Shown here: positions 1 to 6,909 of the stretch, piece by piece
How positions within the stretch are numbered: position 1 is the first letter of the stretch
How the letters are laid out: each line of letters begins with the position of its first letter
Assembly: GCA_040006575.1 (NCBI GenBank)
Contig: JBDTWS010000110.1
Coordinates: 1-13,960 of the forward strand
Origin: UKL13-2 sp040006575
GTDB taxonomy: Bacteria; Pseudomonadota; Gammaproteobacteria; Burkholderiales; Usitatibacteraceae
DNA: 13,960 nt
Direction of reading: 5' to 3'
Notes under the pieces: generated by a model
Seen by the model: only the letters and a program-made list of their open reading frames with translations
Databases searched by the model: none
Told to the model about the DNA's origin: nothing
Program-made: the position numbers and the translations under genes

Positions 1-175
1 GAATGCTGCGATACACGAATCCGGTAATGCCGCCGGTGGGATCGTTGGTCGCCTCGCCAAACATTCCCGGCACGCGCAGGATATTGTGGTGCATGGTCTC
101 GACCAGATCGGTCAGGCCCAATGTGGCGTCGATGACGAGACGGCTGGCGCCGCGCAGATCCGCCACCGGGGCCAC
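1..175 (-). CDS. Probable alpha/beta hydrolase, N-terminal fragment (runs off left edge)
   Basis: Reading the minus strand leftwards from about 190 gives an uninterrupted frame to the window edge. It contains the block VADLRGASRLVIDATLGLTD, followed by LVETMHHNILRVPGMFG and a Gly-rich stretch. In my recollection, an N-terminal 'DLRGxSRL...TDLVExMH' pattern is typical of a proteobacterial family of alpha/beta hydrolases annotated as putative esterases or lipases; this is recognition from memory, not a search. The catalytic triad would lie outside the window, so the activity cannot be checked. The start is uncertain because no ATG is available. GTG at 175 with an upstream GAAAG is the choice here; GTG at 166 and TTG at 190 are alternatives. 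The frame is closed upstream by a TGA inside the preceding binding-protein gene. The gene begins about 46 nt after that gene's stop on the same strand, so co-transcription is plausible. Confidence 0.55.
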   Translation of the reverse strand, partial: MAPVADLRGASRLVIDATLGLTDLVETMHHNILRVPGMFGEATNDPTGGITGFVYRSI

Positions 176-221
176 GGGCGCTTTCGTCAAACGAACGCGC
201 GCGGCCCCTGCTTTCTTGCGC

Positions 222-1373
222 TTAGCGTCGATACAGACCCTGCGCGCCCAGCACAGTCAATTCGACCAGGCTGGAACCGTTGTGATTGCCCGGGCCGAAC
301 TTCACCTTGAAACCGGAGAGGTCGACTGTGCCGAGTTTTTCGAGCGCATCGGTCAGCGATTCCCGGGTGGGCGCCTTGCCGGCTTTCTTCAGGCCCTCAA
401 CCAGCACGCGTGCGCCGATGTAGCCCTCAAGCGATGCAAAGCTTGCGTTAGCCACACCGCCCATGTTCTTGATGTATTCGCGGCCCAGCGGCTCGGCTTC
501 GGAGGTGGCGAGCGGCACGACTTGCGATACACCCACGCCACGGCCTTCGTCGCCCAACTGGCTGGCCAGAGTTTTGGCACCCGCCGTGCTCAGCACGAAA
601 TATTGCGCGGTCGAACCCTGTTTCCTCATTTCCTTGATGAAGGCGGCTGCGGTGCGTGCGCCGGTGGCAATGATGACGGCCTGCGCACCGGATTTGTTGA
701 TCGACTGCGCACCCGATGCCACGTTCAGCGAGTTGCGATCCAGGCTGCCGAAAATGTGGATACCCAGCTTGTGTTCGCGCATGGATTTGTCCACGCCGGC
801 CAGGCCCGCACGTCCGTAGGGGTCATTCTGGTAGAGCAGGGCAATCTTGGTGACGCCGCGCCGCACATACTGGTCCACCGCGCGATCGGTTTCCTCGAAA
901 TAGCTGGCGCGGGTGTTGAAGTAATAACGGTTAAACGGCTCGCGCAGGCTCTGGTCACCACTGGCGGCTGACACAAAAGGAATTTTTGCCTTGTCGACCA
1001 GCGGCAGCAGCGCCTTGATGGTGTGTTCACCACTGAAGCCGAGCAGGGCGATGGCGTTTTCGTCGATGAGTTTCTGTGTATTGGCGGTGGCGGTCTTGGG
1101 CTCACCGGCATCGTCAAGCGAAATGAATTTGATCTTGCGGCCATTGACGCCGCCCGACTGGTTGATGAAGTTGAAATACGCTTCCGCGCCGGCTTTCATT
1201 TCCTTGGCGATTTCATCCAGCGGTCCGGTGAGTGCGCCGGATTGGCCCACGACGATATCGCCACTAGCCGATTGTGCCGCCACCGATTGTGTAAACGCGG
1301 CAACCAACATTGTCACTGCAGCCGAAATGAAAAAACGCTTGCTCGCTGCGCACCCAACTGTCCTTAGACTCAT
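222..1373 (-). CDS. Periplasmic substrate-binding protein of a branched-chain amino acid-type ABC transporter (copy 1)
   Basis: The 383-residue product is predicted to be secreted. A Sec signal peptide occupies residues 1-33: basic K12-R13, a hydrophobic run from F14 to about F27, and a VAA cleavage site before Q34. The mature part follows the Peripla_BP_6 (LivJ-like) fold: an opening beta strand IVVGQSGALTGP, then KEMKAGAEAYFNFIN, VNGRKIKFISLDD, and the central LYQNDPYGRAGLAGVDKS motif near the hinge. Such proteins capture amino acids, short amides, aromatic acids or other small ligands and deliver them to LivHMGF-type permeases. The ligand cannot be read from sequence and no transporter subunits are in view. 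The ATG is supported by GGGAG about 7 nt upstream. A TAGAAT box at 1458-1463 could be a -10, but no convincing -35 goes with it. The product is a paralogue of the neighbouring protein at 1583-2716, 209 bp upstream. The putative hydrolase follows downstream. Confidence 0.9.
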   Translation of the reverse strand: MSLRTVGCAASKRFFISAAVTMLVAAFTQSVAAQSASGDIVVGQSGALTGPLDEIAKEMKAGAEAYFNFINQSGGVNGRKIKFISLDDAGEPKTATANTQKLIDENAIALLGFSGEHTIKALLPLVDKAKIPFVSAASGDQSLREPFNRYYFNTRASYFEETDRAVDQYVRRGVTKIALLYQNDPYGRAGLAGVDKSMREHKLGIHIFGSLDRNSLNVASGAQSINKSGAQAVIIATGARTAAAFIKEMRKQGSTAQYFVLSTAGAKTLASQLGDEGRGVGVSQVVPLATSEAEPLGREYIKNMGGVANASFASLEGYIGARVLVEGLKKAGKAPTRESLTDALEKLGTVDLSGFKVKFGPGNHNGSSLVELTVLGAQGLYRR

Positions 1374-1582
1374 CGATCACTCCCGTCTATTTTTTGATAG
1401 GGCTGCGCTGCGGCAGCCTCCCTGGGAAGGGCGCCGTGCAGGCACCCGACTGCGGACATTCTAGTGGCAAATGCGGGAAGGAAACTATTACTTTGCGTGT
1501 CGCGGCGACGACGACCAGAATGGCAGCGCGGGCCAGGGATGGCGGAGCCGGAGAATGAGCATCGGTGCGGCCGCCAGGGGTA

Positions 1583-2716
1583 CTAGCGCTTGAACGTGCC
1601 GTTCCGCGAAATGATGGTCAGGTCGATAAAGCTGGAGCCGCTGTGATTGGTCGGCGAGTAACTGACGTTGAAGCCACCCAGGTCCAGTTTGCCGAAACTG
1701 TTCAGTCCGTCGACCAGCGACTCGCGCGTGGGATTCTTGCCCGCGCGTTTCAGCCCTTCAACCAATACCTTGGCGGCGATATAGCCTTCCAGCGAGGTGA
1801 ACGAATATTTCTCTGGCCCGCCGATGCGCTTCTGGTATTCACGAACCACGGGATTCACGTCCGCCCACGGAAACGGCACCACCTGCGAGATCTGGACGCC
1901 GCGTCCTTCGTCACCCAGTTCGGTGGCGAGTGCCTTCGAGCCTACGAAACTTACGTTCCAGAATTGTTGCAGTCCGCCGGCGAGGCGCAGGCTTTTGATA
2001 AAAGCCGCACAACTTTTGTATGCGCTGATCATGATGACAGCGTCGGTCTTGGATTTGGCCAGCGCTGCGGTGGCGGCGGTCACATCGACGGAATTGCGTT
2101 CGACTGTAGCGGTTGCCGCCACTTCAAGCTTGCGCGATTTCAGGGCGCGCTCGACGCCCGCCAGTCCAGCTTTTCCGTAGGCATCATTCTGGTAAAACAC
2201 AGCGATGCGCTTGATGCCCTGCTGGAACAAGTGGGCCACGATGCCTTCGGTCTCGTCGAAGTAGCTTGCGCGCACATTGAATACATAGCGGTTTACGGGA
2301 TCGCGCAGGCTTTGCGCGCCGGTGAATGCGCCGATGAAAGGCACTTTCGCTTCCGTGAAAATGGGCAGCGCGGCGTTCGAGGTCGGCGTGCCGACGTAGC
2401 CAAACAGTGCCAGCACTTTGTCTTCGCTGATCAGCTTGCGGGTATTGGCGGCGGCCTTGTCGGGCTCGTAGCCATCATCGAGAGAAACCAGTTTTATCTT
2501 GCGGCCATTGATGCCACCGCCTTTGTTGATTTCGTTGAAATAGGCCTCCGCGCCGGCTTTCATTTCCTTGCCCAGTTCCTGCGCGGGCCCGGAGAGCGCA
2601 GCCGATTGGCCGATCAGGATCGTGTCTGCGGTGATACCTTGCGCCATGGCCGCCGGCGGGATGGCCAACAACGCGAACAGGGAAAGGCGTGCAGCACGCT
2701 GGATAAAAGAAATCAT
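1583..2716 (-). CDS. Periplasmic substrate-binding protein of a branched-chain amino acid-type ABC transporter (copy 2)
   Basis: A 377-residue secreted binding protein of the same Peripla_BP_6/LivJ-like family as the downstream gene. The signal peptide is residues 1-25, with R7/R10, a hydrophobic LSLFALLAIPPA core and AMA before Q26. The mature protein shows ILIGQSAALSGP, GKEMKAGAEAYFNEIN, INGRKIKLVSLDD, FYQNDAYGKAGLAGVERA and LGDEGRGVQISQVVPFP, most of them shared closely with the paralogue. I chose ATG at 2716 rather than TTG at 2722 because GGAGG (2725-2729) lies 8 nt before the ATG but only 2 nt before the TTG. A weak sigma70-like pair (TGGTCA at 2849-2854, CACAAT at 2826-2831, 17-bp spacer) lies upstream, but each box matches only four of six consensus bases. 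The ligand is unknown and there are no permease or ATPase genes nearby, so it may be an orphan component serving a transporter elsewhere. Confidence 0.9.
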   Translation of the reverse strand: MISFIQRAARLSLFALLAIPPAAMAQGITADTILIGQSAALSGPAQELGKEMKAGAEAYFNEINKGGGINGRKIKLVSLDDGYEPDKAAANTRKLISEDKVLALFGYVGTPTSNAALPIFTEAKVPFIGAFTGAQSLRDPVNRYVFNVRASYFDETEGIVAHLFQQGIKRIAVFYQNDAYGKAGLAGVERALKSRKLEVAATATVERNSVDVTAATAALAKSKTDAVIMISAYKSCAAFIKSLRLAGGLQQFWNVSFVGSKALATELGDEGRGVQISQVVPFPWADVNPVVREYQKRIGGPEKYSFTSLEGYIAAKVLVEGLKRAGKNPTRESLVDGLNSFGKLDLGGFNVSYSPTNHSGSSFIDLTIISRNGTFKR

Positions 2717-2835
2717 CGTCAAAACCTCCGGGCAAGTTTGCGGCTGGAACTATGCGGATCAAATCGGGAGGCGTCGCGTTCATCATGACCCGCGCGACGC
2801 GGCTCCGCCCCTGCAATGCAAGGCTATTGTGCCGC

Positions 2836-2864
2836 AATAAAGCCCACCTGACCACGTGTTGGGC
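2836..2864 (-). terminator. Weak candidate terminator downstream of dnaJ
   Basis: On the minus strand, GCCCA and TGGGC (plus-strand 2860-2864 and 2842-2846) can pair around a 13-nt loop and are followed by TTTATT (2841-2836). The stem is only 5 bp, so this is marginal. A second 7-bp hairpin (GGCCTGC, loop AGGC, GCAGGCC at 2879-2896) sits immediately after the dnaJ stop but has no T tract. One or both may end the chaperone transcript before the binding-protein gene at 2716. Confidence 0.3.
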
Positions 2865-2900
2865 CTGCCCGATGCAACGGCCTGCAGGCGCAGGCCTGGC

Positions 2901-4028
2901 TCAGCTCGCGAAGAAATCCTTCACCTTGTCCATGAAGCTCTTGGCGCGCGGATTGTGGCGATCGCCGTCTTTCTTGTTGATTTCCTCAAGCTCACGCAAC
3001 AGCTCTTTCTGCCGATCCGTGAGACGCACAGGCGTTTCGACGACCACATGGCACATCAGGTCGCCGGCGGAAGTCTGTCGCACCGGACGTATTCCCTTGC
3101 CGCGCAGGCGAAATACCTGGCCGCTCTGGGTTTCCGCCGGAATCTTGATCTTGGCTTCGCCGTCCAGCGTGGGGATGTGGATTTCGCCCCCCAGCGCAGC
3201 AACCGTAAACGAGATCGGCATTTCGCAATGCAGGTCTGCGCCTTCCCGCTGGAAGACGGAATGGGGTTTCAACTGCACCACGACATACAGGTCGCCCGGG
3301 GGGCCACCGTTCTGGCCGGCCTCGCCTTCGCCGGAGAGGCGGATACGGTCGCCGTCATCGACGCCGGCCGGAATCTTCACCGACAGTGTTTTGTGATTCT
3401 TGATACGGCCCGATCCGTTGCATGCGGTACAGGGTTCGGGAATGACTTTGCCGGTGCCATGACATGTTGGGCAAGTTTGCTGGATGGAGAAAAAGCCCTG
3501 CTGCATGCGTACCTGGCCCTGGCCGTTGCAGGTGTGGCAGGTCTTGGCCTGCGTGCCCGGTTTGGCGCCGCTGCCTTTGCAGGTGGTGCATTCGTCGAGG
3601 CTCGGAATGCGGATCTTGGTTTCCGTGCCGCGCGCCGCTTGCTCAAGCGTGATGTCCATGTTGTAGCGCAGGTCCGCGCCGCGATAGACCTGCTGGCCGC
3701 CACGGCCGCCGCGTCCACCGAAAATCTCACCGAAGATATCGCCGAAGGCCTCGGAGAATCCCCCGAAGCCTTCACCGCCGCCACCGCCGCTCATCTGCGG
3801 ATTGACGCCTGCATGGCCGTACGCGTCATAGGCGCGGCGCTTGTCGGCTTCGGAAAGAATTTCGTAGGCCTCCTTGGCCTCCTTGAATTTTTCCTCGGCA
3901 TCCTTGCTGTCCGGATTCCGGTCCGGGTGATGCTTCATCGCAAGTTTGCGATAGGCCTTCTTGATGTCCTCTTCGCTCGCATCGCGATTGACGCCGAGGA
4001 TTTCGTAGAAATCTCTTTTTTGTGCCAT
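2901..4028 (-). CDS. dnaJ: Chaperone protein DnaJ (Hsp40)
   Basis: A 375-residue type I J-protein, the co-chaperone that delivers unfolded clients to DnaK and stimulates its ATPase; cytoplasmic. All family domains are present in order. The J-domain spans residues 1-70 with the catalytic HPD at 34-36. A Gly/Phe-rich region runs from about 75 to 112. The zinc-finger domain has four intact CxxCxGxG repeats at 147-154, 164-171, 186-193 and 200-207. C-terminal substrate-binding and dimerisation domains follow. Length is normal for the family. The reading frame stays open to 4067, but I place the start at ATG 4028 because the product then begins MAQKRDFYEILGV, matching the conserved DnaJ N-terminus; the extra 13 upstream residues fit nothing. 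The ribosome binding site is weak (GGA about 9 nt upstream). It is third in grpE-dnaK-dnaJ, separated from dnaK by 99 bp containing a strong hairpin. Confidence 0.98.
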   Translation of the reverse strand: MAQKRDFYEILGVNRDASEEDIKKAYRKLAMKHHPDRNPDSKDAEEKFKEAKEAYEILSEADKRRAYDAYGHAGVNPQMSGGGGGEGFGGFSEAFGDIFGEIFGGRGGRGGQQVYRGADLRYNMDITLEQAARGTETKIRIPSLDECTTCKGSGAKPGTQAKTCHTCNGQGQVRMQQGFFSIQQTCPTCHGTGKVIPEPCTACNGSGRIKNHKTLSVKIPAGVDDGDRIRLSGEGEAGQNGGPPGDLYVVVQLKPHSVFQREGADLHCEMPISFTVAALGGEIHIPTLDGEAKIKIPAETQSGQVFRLRGKGIRPVRQTSAGDLMCHVVVETPVRLTDRQKELLRELEEINKKDGDRHNPRAKSFMDKVKDFFAS

Positions 4029-4056
4029 GTGTAGTCCAGCTTTTTGAAACGGTAAA

Positions 4057-4095
4057 GGCCGGGCCAAGCGCGTAATGCAGTCGCTTGGCCCGGCC
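4057..4095 (-). terminator. Strong hairpin between dnaK and dnaJ (attenuator or processing site)
   Basis: A perfect 14-bp inverted repeat: GGCCGGGCCAAGCG at 4057-4070, an 11-nt loop at 4071-4081, and CGCTTGGCCCGGCC at 4082-4095. On the transcribed minus strand the hairpin is followed by TTTACCGTTT, which is only modestly T-rich. It starts 32 nt after the dnaK stop and ends 28 nt before the dnaJ start. A strong stem here is expected to cause partial termination or to protect the dnaK 3' end, so that DnaJ is made in smaller amount than DnaK. The structure is visible in the sequence; the regulatory effect is inference. Confidence 0.65.
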
Positions 4096-4127
4096 GGTTA
4101 ATCACGGAAACAAATGCAGCGCCGCGA

Positions 4128-6104
4128 TTAAGCTTTCTTTTCTTTGACTTCCGTGAATTCGGCGTCGACGACATTGCCCATGTCTTTTTCCTTGGGCTGG
4201 CCTTGTTCGGATTGTCCCCCAGCCTGGCCTGCAGTTCCGGATGCACCGGCGCCCGCTGCGGCTGCTTCTACCTGCGATTTTGCCTGCATGTCGGCGTAGA
4301 CCTTTTCGCCCAGCTTCTGCGAAGCCTTGCCCAGCGCTTCGGTCTTGGCTTCGATGTCGGCCTTGTCGTTACCCTTCAAGGCTTCTTCGAGCTCCTTGCT
4401 GGCGGCTTCGATGGCGGATTTTTCAGCGGCATCGACCTTGTCACCGTAGTCGGCCAGCGACTTCTTCGTTGCGTGAACCAGCTGGTCACCCTGGTTGCGG
4501 GCGGTCACCAGTTCGAGGGCTTTCTTGTCCTCGTCGGCGTTGGCTTCGGCGTCCTTTACCATGCGCTGGATTTCTTCTTCCGTCAGGCCCGAATTGGCTT
4601 TGATGGTGATCTTGTTTTCCTTGCCGGTTGCCTTGTCCTTGGCGTGCACGTGCATGATGCCGTTGGCGTCGATGTCAAACGCGACTTCAATCTGCGGCAT
4701 GCCGCGCGCTGAAGGCGGAATGCCTTCGAGGTTGAACTGGCCCAGCGATTTATTGCCGGCCGCCATTTCGCGTTCGCCCTGCAGCACGTGGATGGTCACG
4801 GCGGACTGGTTGTCGTCAGCGGTCGAGAAAACCTGCGATGCCTTGGTCGGGATCGTGGTGTTTTTCTTGATCAGCTTGGTTGAGACGCCACCCAGCGTTT
4901 CGATACCCAGCGACAGTGGGGTTACATCGAGCAGCAGCACGTCTTTCACGTCGCCCTTCAGCACGCCACCCTGGATGGCGGCGCCGACGGCAACCGCTTC
5001 ATCGGGGTTCACGTCCTTGCGTGGTTCGCGACCGAAAATCTCCTTCACTTTTTCCTGCACCTTCGGCATGCGCGTCTGGCCTCCGACCAGGATCACGTCG
5101 GAGATGTCGGAAATCTTCACGCCCGAATCCTTGATCGCCATTTCGCATGGCTTGATGGTGCGTTCGATCAGTTCATCGACCAATGCTTCAAATTTGGCGC
5201 GCGTCAGCTTCACAGCCAAATGCTTGGGGCCGTTTGCATCCGCCGTGATATAGGGCAGGTTGACTTCAGTCTGCTGGGCAGAAGAGAGTTCGATCTTGGC
5301 TTTTTCGGCTGCTTCCTTCAGGCGTTGCAGGGCCAGCACGTCCTTCTTCAGGTCGATGCCCTGGTCCTTCTTGAATTCGTCGCACAGGTAATCCATGAGG
5401 CGCTGGTCAAAGTCTTCGCCGCCGAGGAACGTGTCGCCGTTGGTGGAAAGCACTTCGAACTGGTGCTCGCCTTCAACCGAAGCGATTTCAATGATCGAGA
5501 TGTCGAACGTGCCGCCACCCAGGTCATAAACGGCAATCTTGCGATCACCTTCCTGCTTGTCCATGCCGAACGCCAGCGCGGCTGCTGTGGGTTCGTTGAT
5601 GATGCGCTTGACGTCGAGACCGGCGATGCGGCCTGCGTCCTTGGTGGCCTGGCGCTGGCTGTCGTTGAAGTATGCGGGCACGGTGATGACGGCCTCGGTG
5701 ACTTCTTCACCCAGGTAATCTTCCGCGGTCTTCTTCATCTTGCGCAGCACTTCGGACGACACTTGCGGTGGCGCCATTTTCTTGCCGTTGACTTCGACCC
5801 AGGCGTCGTTGTTATCGGCCTTGACGATCTTGTACGGCATCAGGTTGATGTCTTTCTGGACTTCCTTTTCCTCGAAGCGGCGGCCGATCAGGCGCTTCAC
5901 GGCATACAGCGTGTGCTTCGGGTTGGTGACGGCCTGGCGCTTGGCGGACGCGCCGACCAGTACTTCGCCGTCATCCTGGAACGCGACGATGGAAGGGGTG
6001 GTGCGCGCGCCTTCCGCGTTTTCAATTACCTTGGGCACGCCGCCTTCCATGATGGCAACGCAGCTGTTGGTGGTGCCCAAGTCAATACCGATGATTTTTC
6101 CCAT
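4128..6104 (-). CDS. dnaK: Chaperone protein DnaK (Hsp70)
   Basis: A 658-residue cytoplasmic Hsp70 ATPase that binds exposed hydrophobic segments in an ATP-controlled cycle with DnaJ and GrpE. Hsp70 signatures are intact: IDLGTTNS at residues 7-14, DLGGGTFD at 194-201 (with T199, the position of autophosphorylation in E. coli DnaK), and VILVGGQTRMPKVQ at 337-350. The hydrophobic interdomain linker DVLLLDV lies near 388-394. The substrate-binding domain follows, then a helical lid and a flexible Gly/Ala/Gln-rich tail ending in a conserved VVDAEFTEV-type motif. Length is slightly above E. coli DnaK, because of the tail. The ATG is supported by GAGG about 8 nt upstream. It is second in the grpE-dnaK-dnaJ cluster, 88 bp after grpE, and that gap holds a sigma32-like promoter candidate. 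A hairpin lies just downstream before dnaJ. Confidence 0.99.
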   Translation of the reverse strand: MGKIIGIDLGTTNSCVAIMEGGVPKVIENAEGARTTPSIVAFQDDGEVLVGASAKRQAVTNPKHTLYAVKRLIGRRFEEKEVQKDINLMPYKIVKADNNDAWVEVNGKKMAPPQVSSEVLRKMKKTAEDYLGEEVTEAVITVPAYFNDSQRQATKDAGRIAGLDVKRIINEPTAAALAFGMDKQEGDRKIAVYDLGGGTFDISIIEIASVEGEHQFEVLSTNGDTFLGGEDFDQRLMDYLCDEFKKDQGIDLKKDVLALQRLKEAAEKAKIELSSAQQTEVNLPYITADANGPKHLAVKLTRAKFEALVDELIERTIKPCEMAIKDSGVKISDISDVILVGGQTRMPKVQEKVKEIFGREPRKDVNPDEAVAVGAAIQGGVLKGDVKDVLLLDVTPLSLGIETLGGVSTKLIKKNTTIPTKASQVFSTADDNQSAVTIHVLQGEREMAAGNKSLGQFNLEGIPPSARGMPQIEVAFDIDANGIMHVHAKDKATGKENKITIKANSGLTEEEIQRMVKDAEANADEDKKALELVTARNQGDQLVHATKKSLADYGDKVDAAEKSAIEAASKELEEALKGNDKADIEAKTEALGKASQKLGEKVYADMQAKSQVEAAAAGAGASGTAGQAGGQSEQGQPKEKDMGNVVDAEFTEVKEKKA

Positions 6105-6143
6105 GATTTTTACCTCGTACCTGAATTGTTAAAGTTGTTTTGT

Positions 6144-6171
6144 AAGTAGGGCTGGTGCCGCGTATTTCAAG
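6144..6171 (-). promoter_or_regulatory. Candidate sigma32 (heat-shock) promoter of dnaK
   Basis: On the minus strand, CTTGAAA (plus 6165-6171) is a full match to the sigma32 -35 consensus. It is followed after 13 bp by CCCTACTT (6144-6151). The spacing is ideal, but the -10 differs from CCCATnT at two positions, so the box is imperfect. It lies in the 88-bp grpE-dnaK gap, about 40 nt upstream of the dnaK ATG, and would allow dnaK to be induced independently of grpE. Confidence 0.5.
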
Positions 6172-6192
6172 AATTTGACGGTTGTTTAATCG

Positions 6193-6777
6193 CTAGGAAT
6201 TTGTTTTTTCCTTGGCCACCGAGACCAGTGCCGGGCGCAACACGCGATCGTGCAGCAGGTAGCCTTTCTGCATCACGCTGATCACCGTATTGGCGGGCTG
6301 GTCGGACTCGATTGCAGCGATGGCCTGGTGGCGGGTCGGATCAAACTTGGCGCCGACCGGGTTTTCTTCCTTGATGGAAAATTTTTCAAACGCATTGGTG
6401 AGCTGGCGCGAGGTCAGTTCCACACCGGTCTTGTACGACTCGACTGAGGCGTTTTCAACGGCGAGCGCGGCATCCATGCTGTCTTTCACGGCGAGCAGTG
6501 CCTCGGCCATTTTTTCCACGCCGAATTTCTGCGCTTTCAGCACATCCTCAGCCGTGCGGCGGCGGATATTTTCCATCTCAGCCTTGGTGCGAACAAATTG
6601 GTCGTAACTTTCGGCGGACTTGGCCTCTGCCTCGGCGAGGGATTTTTCCAGCGCTTCAATGTGCTGTTCCGGGCTTTCAAAGCCGGAATCGACGGGGTCG
6701 CCGATATACCCTTCACCGGGAATATCGGACGCGCTTGGGTTGCTGTCTACCGCAGCGTTTTGTGTAGGATCGGCCAT
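6193..6777 (-). CDS. grpE: Nucleotide exchange factor GrpE
   Basis: A 194-residue cytoplasmic co-chaperone that releases ADP from DnaK and so resets its substrate-binding cycle. Residues 1-33 are polar and probably disordered. Residues of about 34-103 form the long coiled-coil dimerisation helix typical of GrpE (charged heptads, with FVRTKAEMENIRRR at 61-74). The C-terminal beta domain that contacts the DnaK ATPase spans about 138-190 and carries the family signature NPVGAKFDPTRHQAIAAIES and a VMQKGYLLHDRVLRPALV block. Length is normal. The ATG at 6777 has GGAG about 8 nt upstream. It is the first gene of grpE-dnaK-dnaJ and sits about 29 nt behind a predicted heat-shock transcription start. 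No hrcA gene is adjacent, unlike the arrangement in many bacteria with repressor-controlled heat-shock operons. Confidence 0.98.
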   Translation of the reverse strand: MADPTQNAAVDSNPSASDIPGEGYIGDPVDSGFESPEQHIEALEKSLAEAEAKSAESYDQFVRTKAEMENIRRRTAEDVLKAQKFGVEKMAEALLAVKDSMDAALAVENASVESYKTGVELTSRQLTNAFEKFSIKEENPVGAKFDPTRHQAIAAIESDQPANTVISVMQKGYLLHDRVLRPALVSVAKEKTNS

Positions 6778-6810
6778 TAAAAAACTCCAGAAAAAACAAG
6801 GTCATGCCGC

Positions 6811-6838
6811 AGTTATGGGCATTCCCACATTTTTCAAG
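6811..6838 (-). promoter_or_regulatory. Probable sigma32 (heat-shock) promoter of grpE-dnaK-dnaJ
   Basis: The minus strand reads CTTGAAA (plus 6832-6838), a 12-bp spacer, then CCCATAACT (6811-6819). The -35 matches the sigma32 consensus fully. The -10 keeps the CCCAT core of CCCATnT. The 12-bp spacing is at the short end of the accepted 11-16 bp range. The expected transcript start near 6806 leaves a leader of about 29 nt carrying the GGAG ribosome binding site. No CIRCE inverted repeat (TTAGCACTC/GAGTGCTAA) is visible in this region. Confidence 0.75.
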
Positions 6839-6872
6839 TGGTTAAGCGAAAGGAATTGTGAGATTTACTGCG

Positions 6873-6893
6873 CCGGCGGGGTCGCCCGGCCGG
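6873..6893 (-). terminator. GC-rich hairpin downstream of the holin-family gene
   Basis: The 21-nt minus-strand segment can form an 8-bp stem with one C-C mismatch and a three-base loop. It lies 17 nt after the stop of the small membrane-protein gene and before the grpE heat-shock promoter. No T tract follows, so intrinsic termination is doubtful; it may only limit readthrough into grpE. Confidence 0.3.
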
Positions 6894-6909
6894 ATGACGC
6901 GGCCGACGT

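Noticed and set aside
1565..2788. A 407-codon plus-strand frame opposite the second binding-protein gene
   Set aside because: It is an antisense shadow of a clear secreted binding protein; it has no ribosome binding site and no recognisable motif.
2856..4034. A 392-codon plus-strand frame opposite dnaJ
   Set aside because: It matches dnaJ end to end in mirror phase; there is no independent evidence for coding.
4029..4067. N-terminal extension of DnaJ by 13 residues
   Set aside because: The conserved DnaJ N-terminus begins exactly at the ATG at 4028, and the extension overlaps the flank of the intergenic hairpin.
5220..6149. A 309-codon plus-strand frame opposite the 5' half of dnaK
   Set aside because: Antisense frames to Hsp70 genes are a known compositional artefact. 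No start signal or motif supports it.
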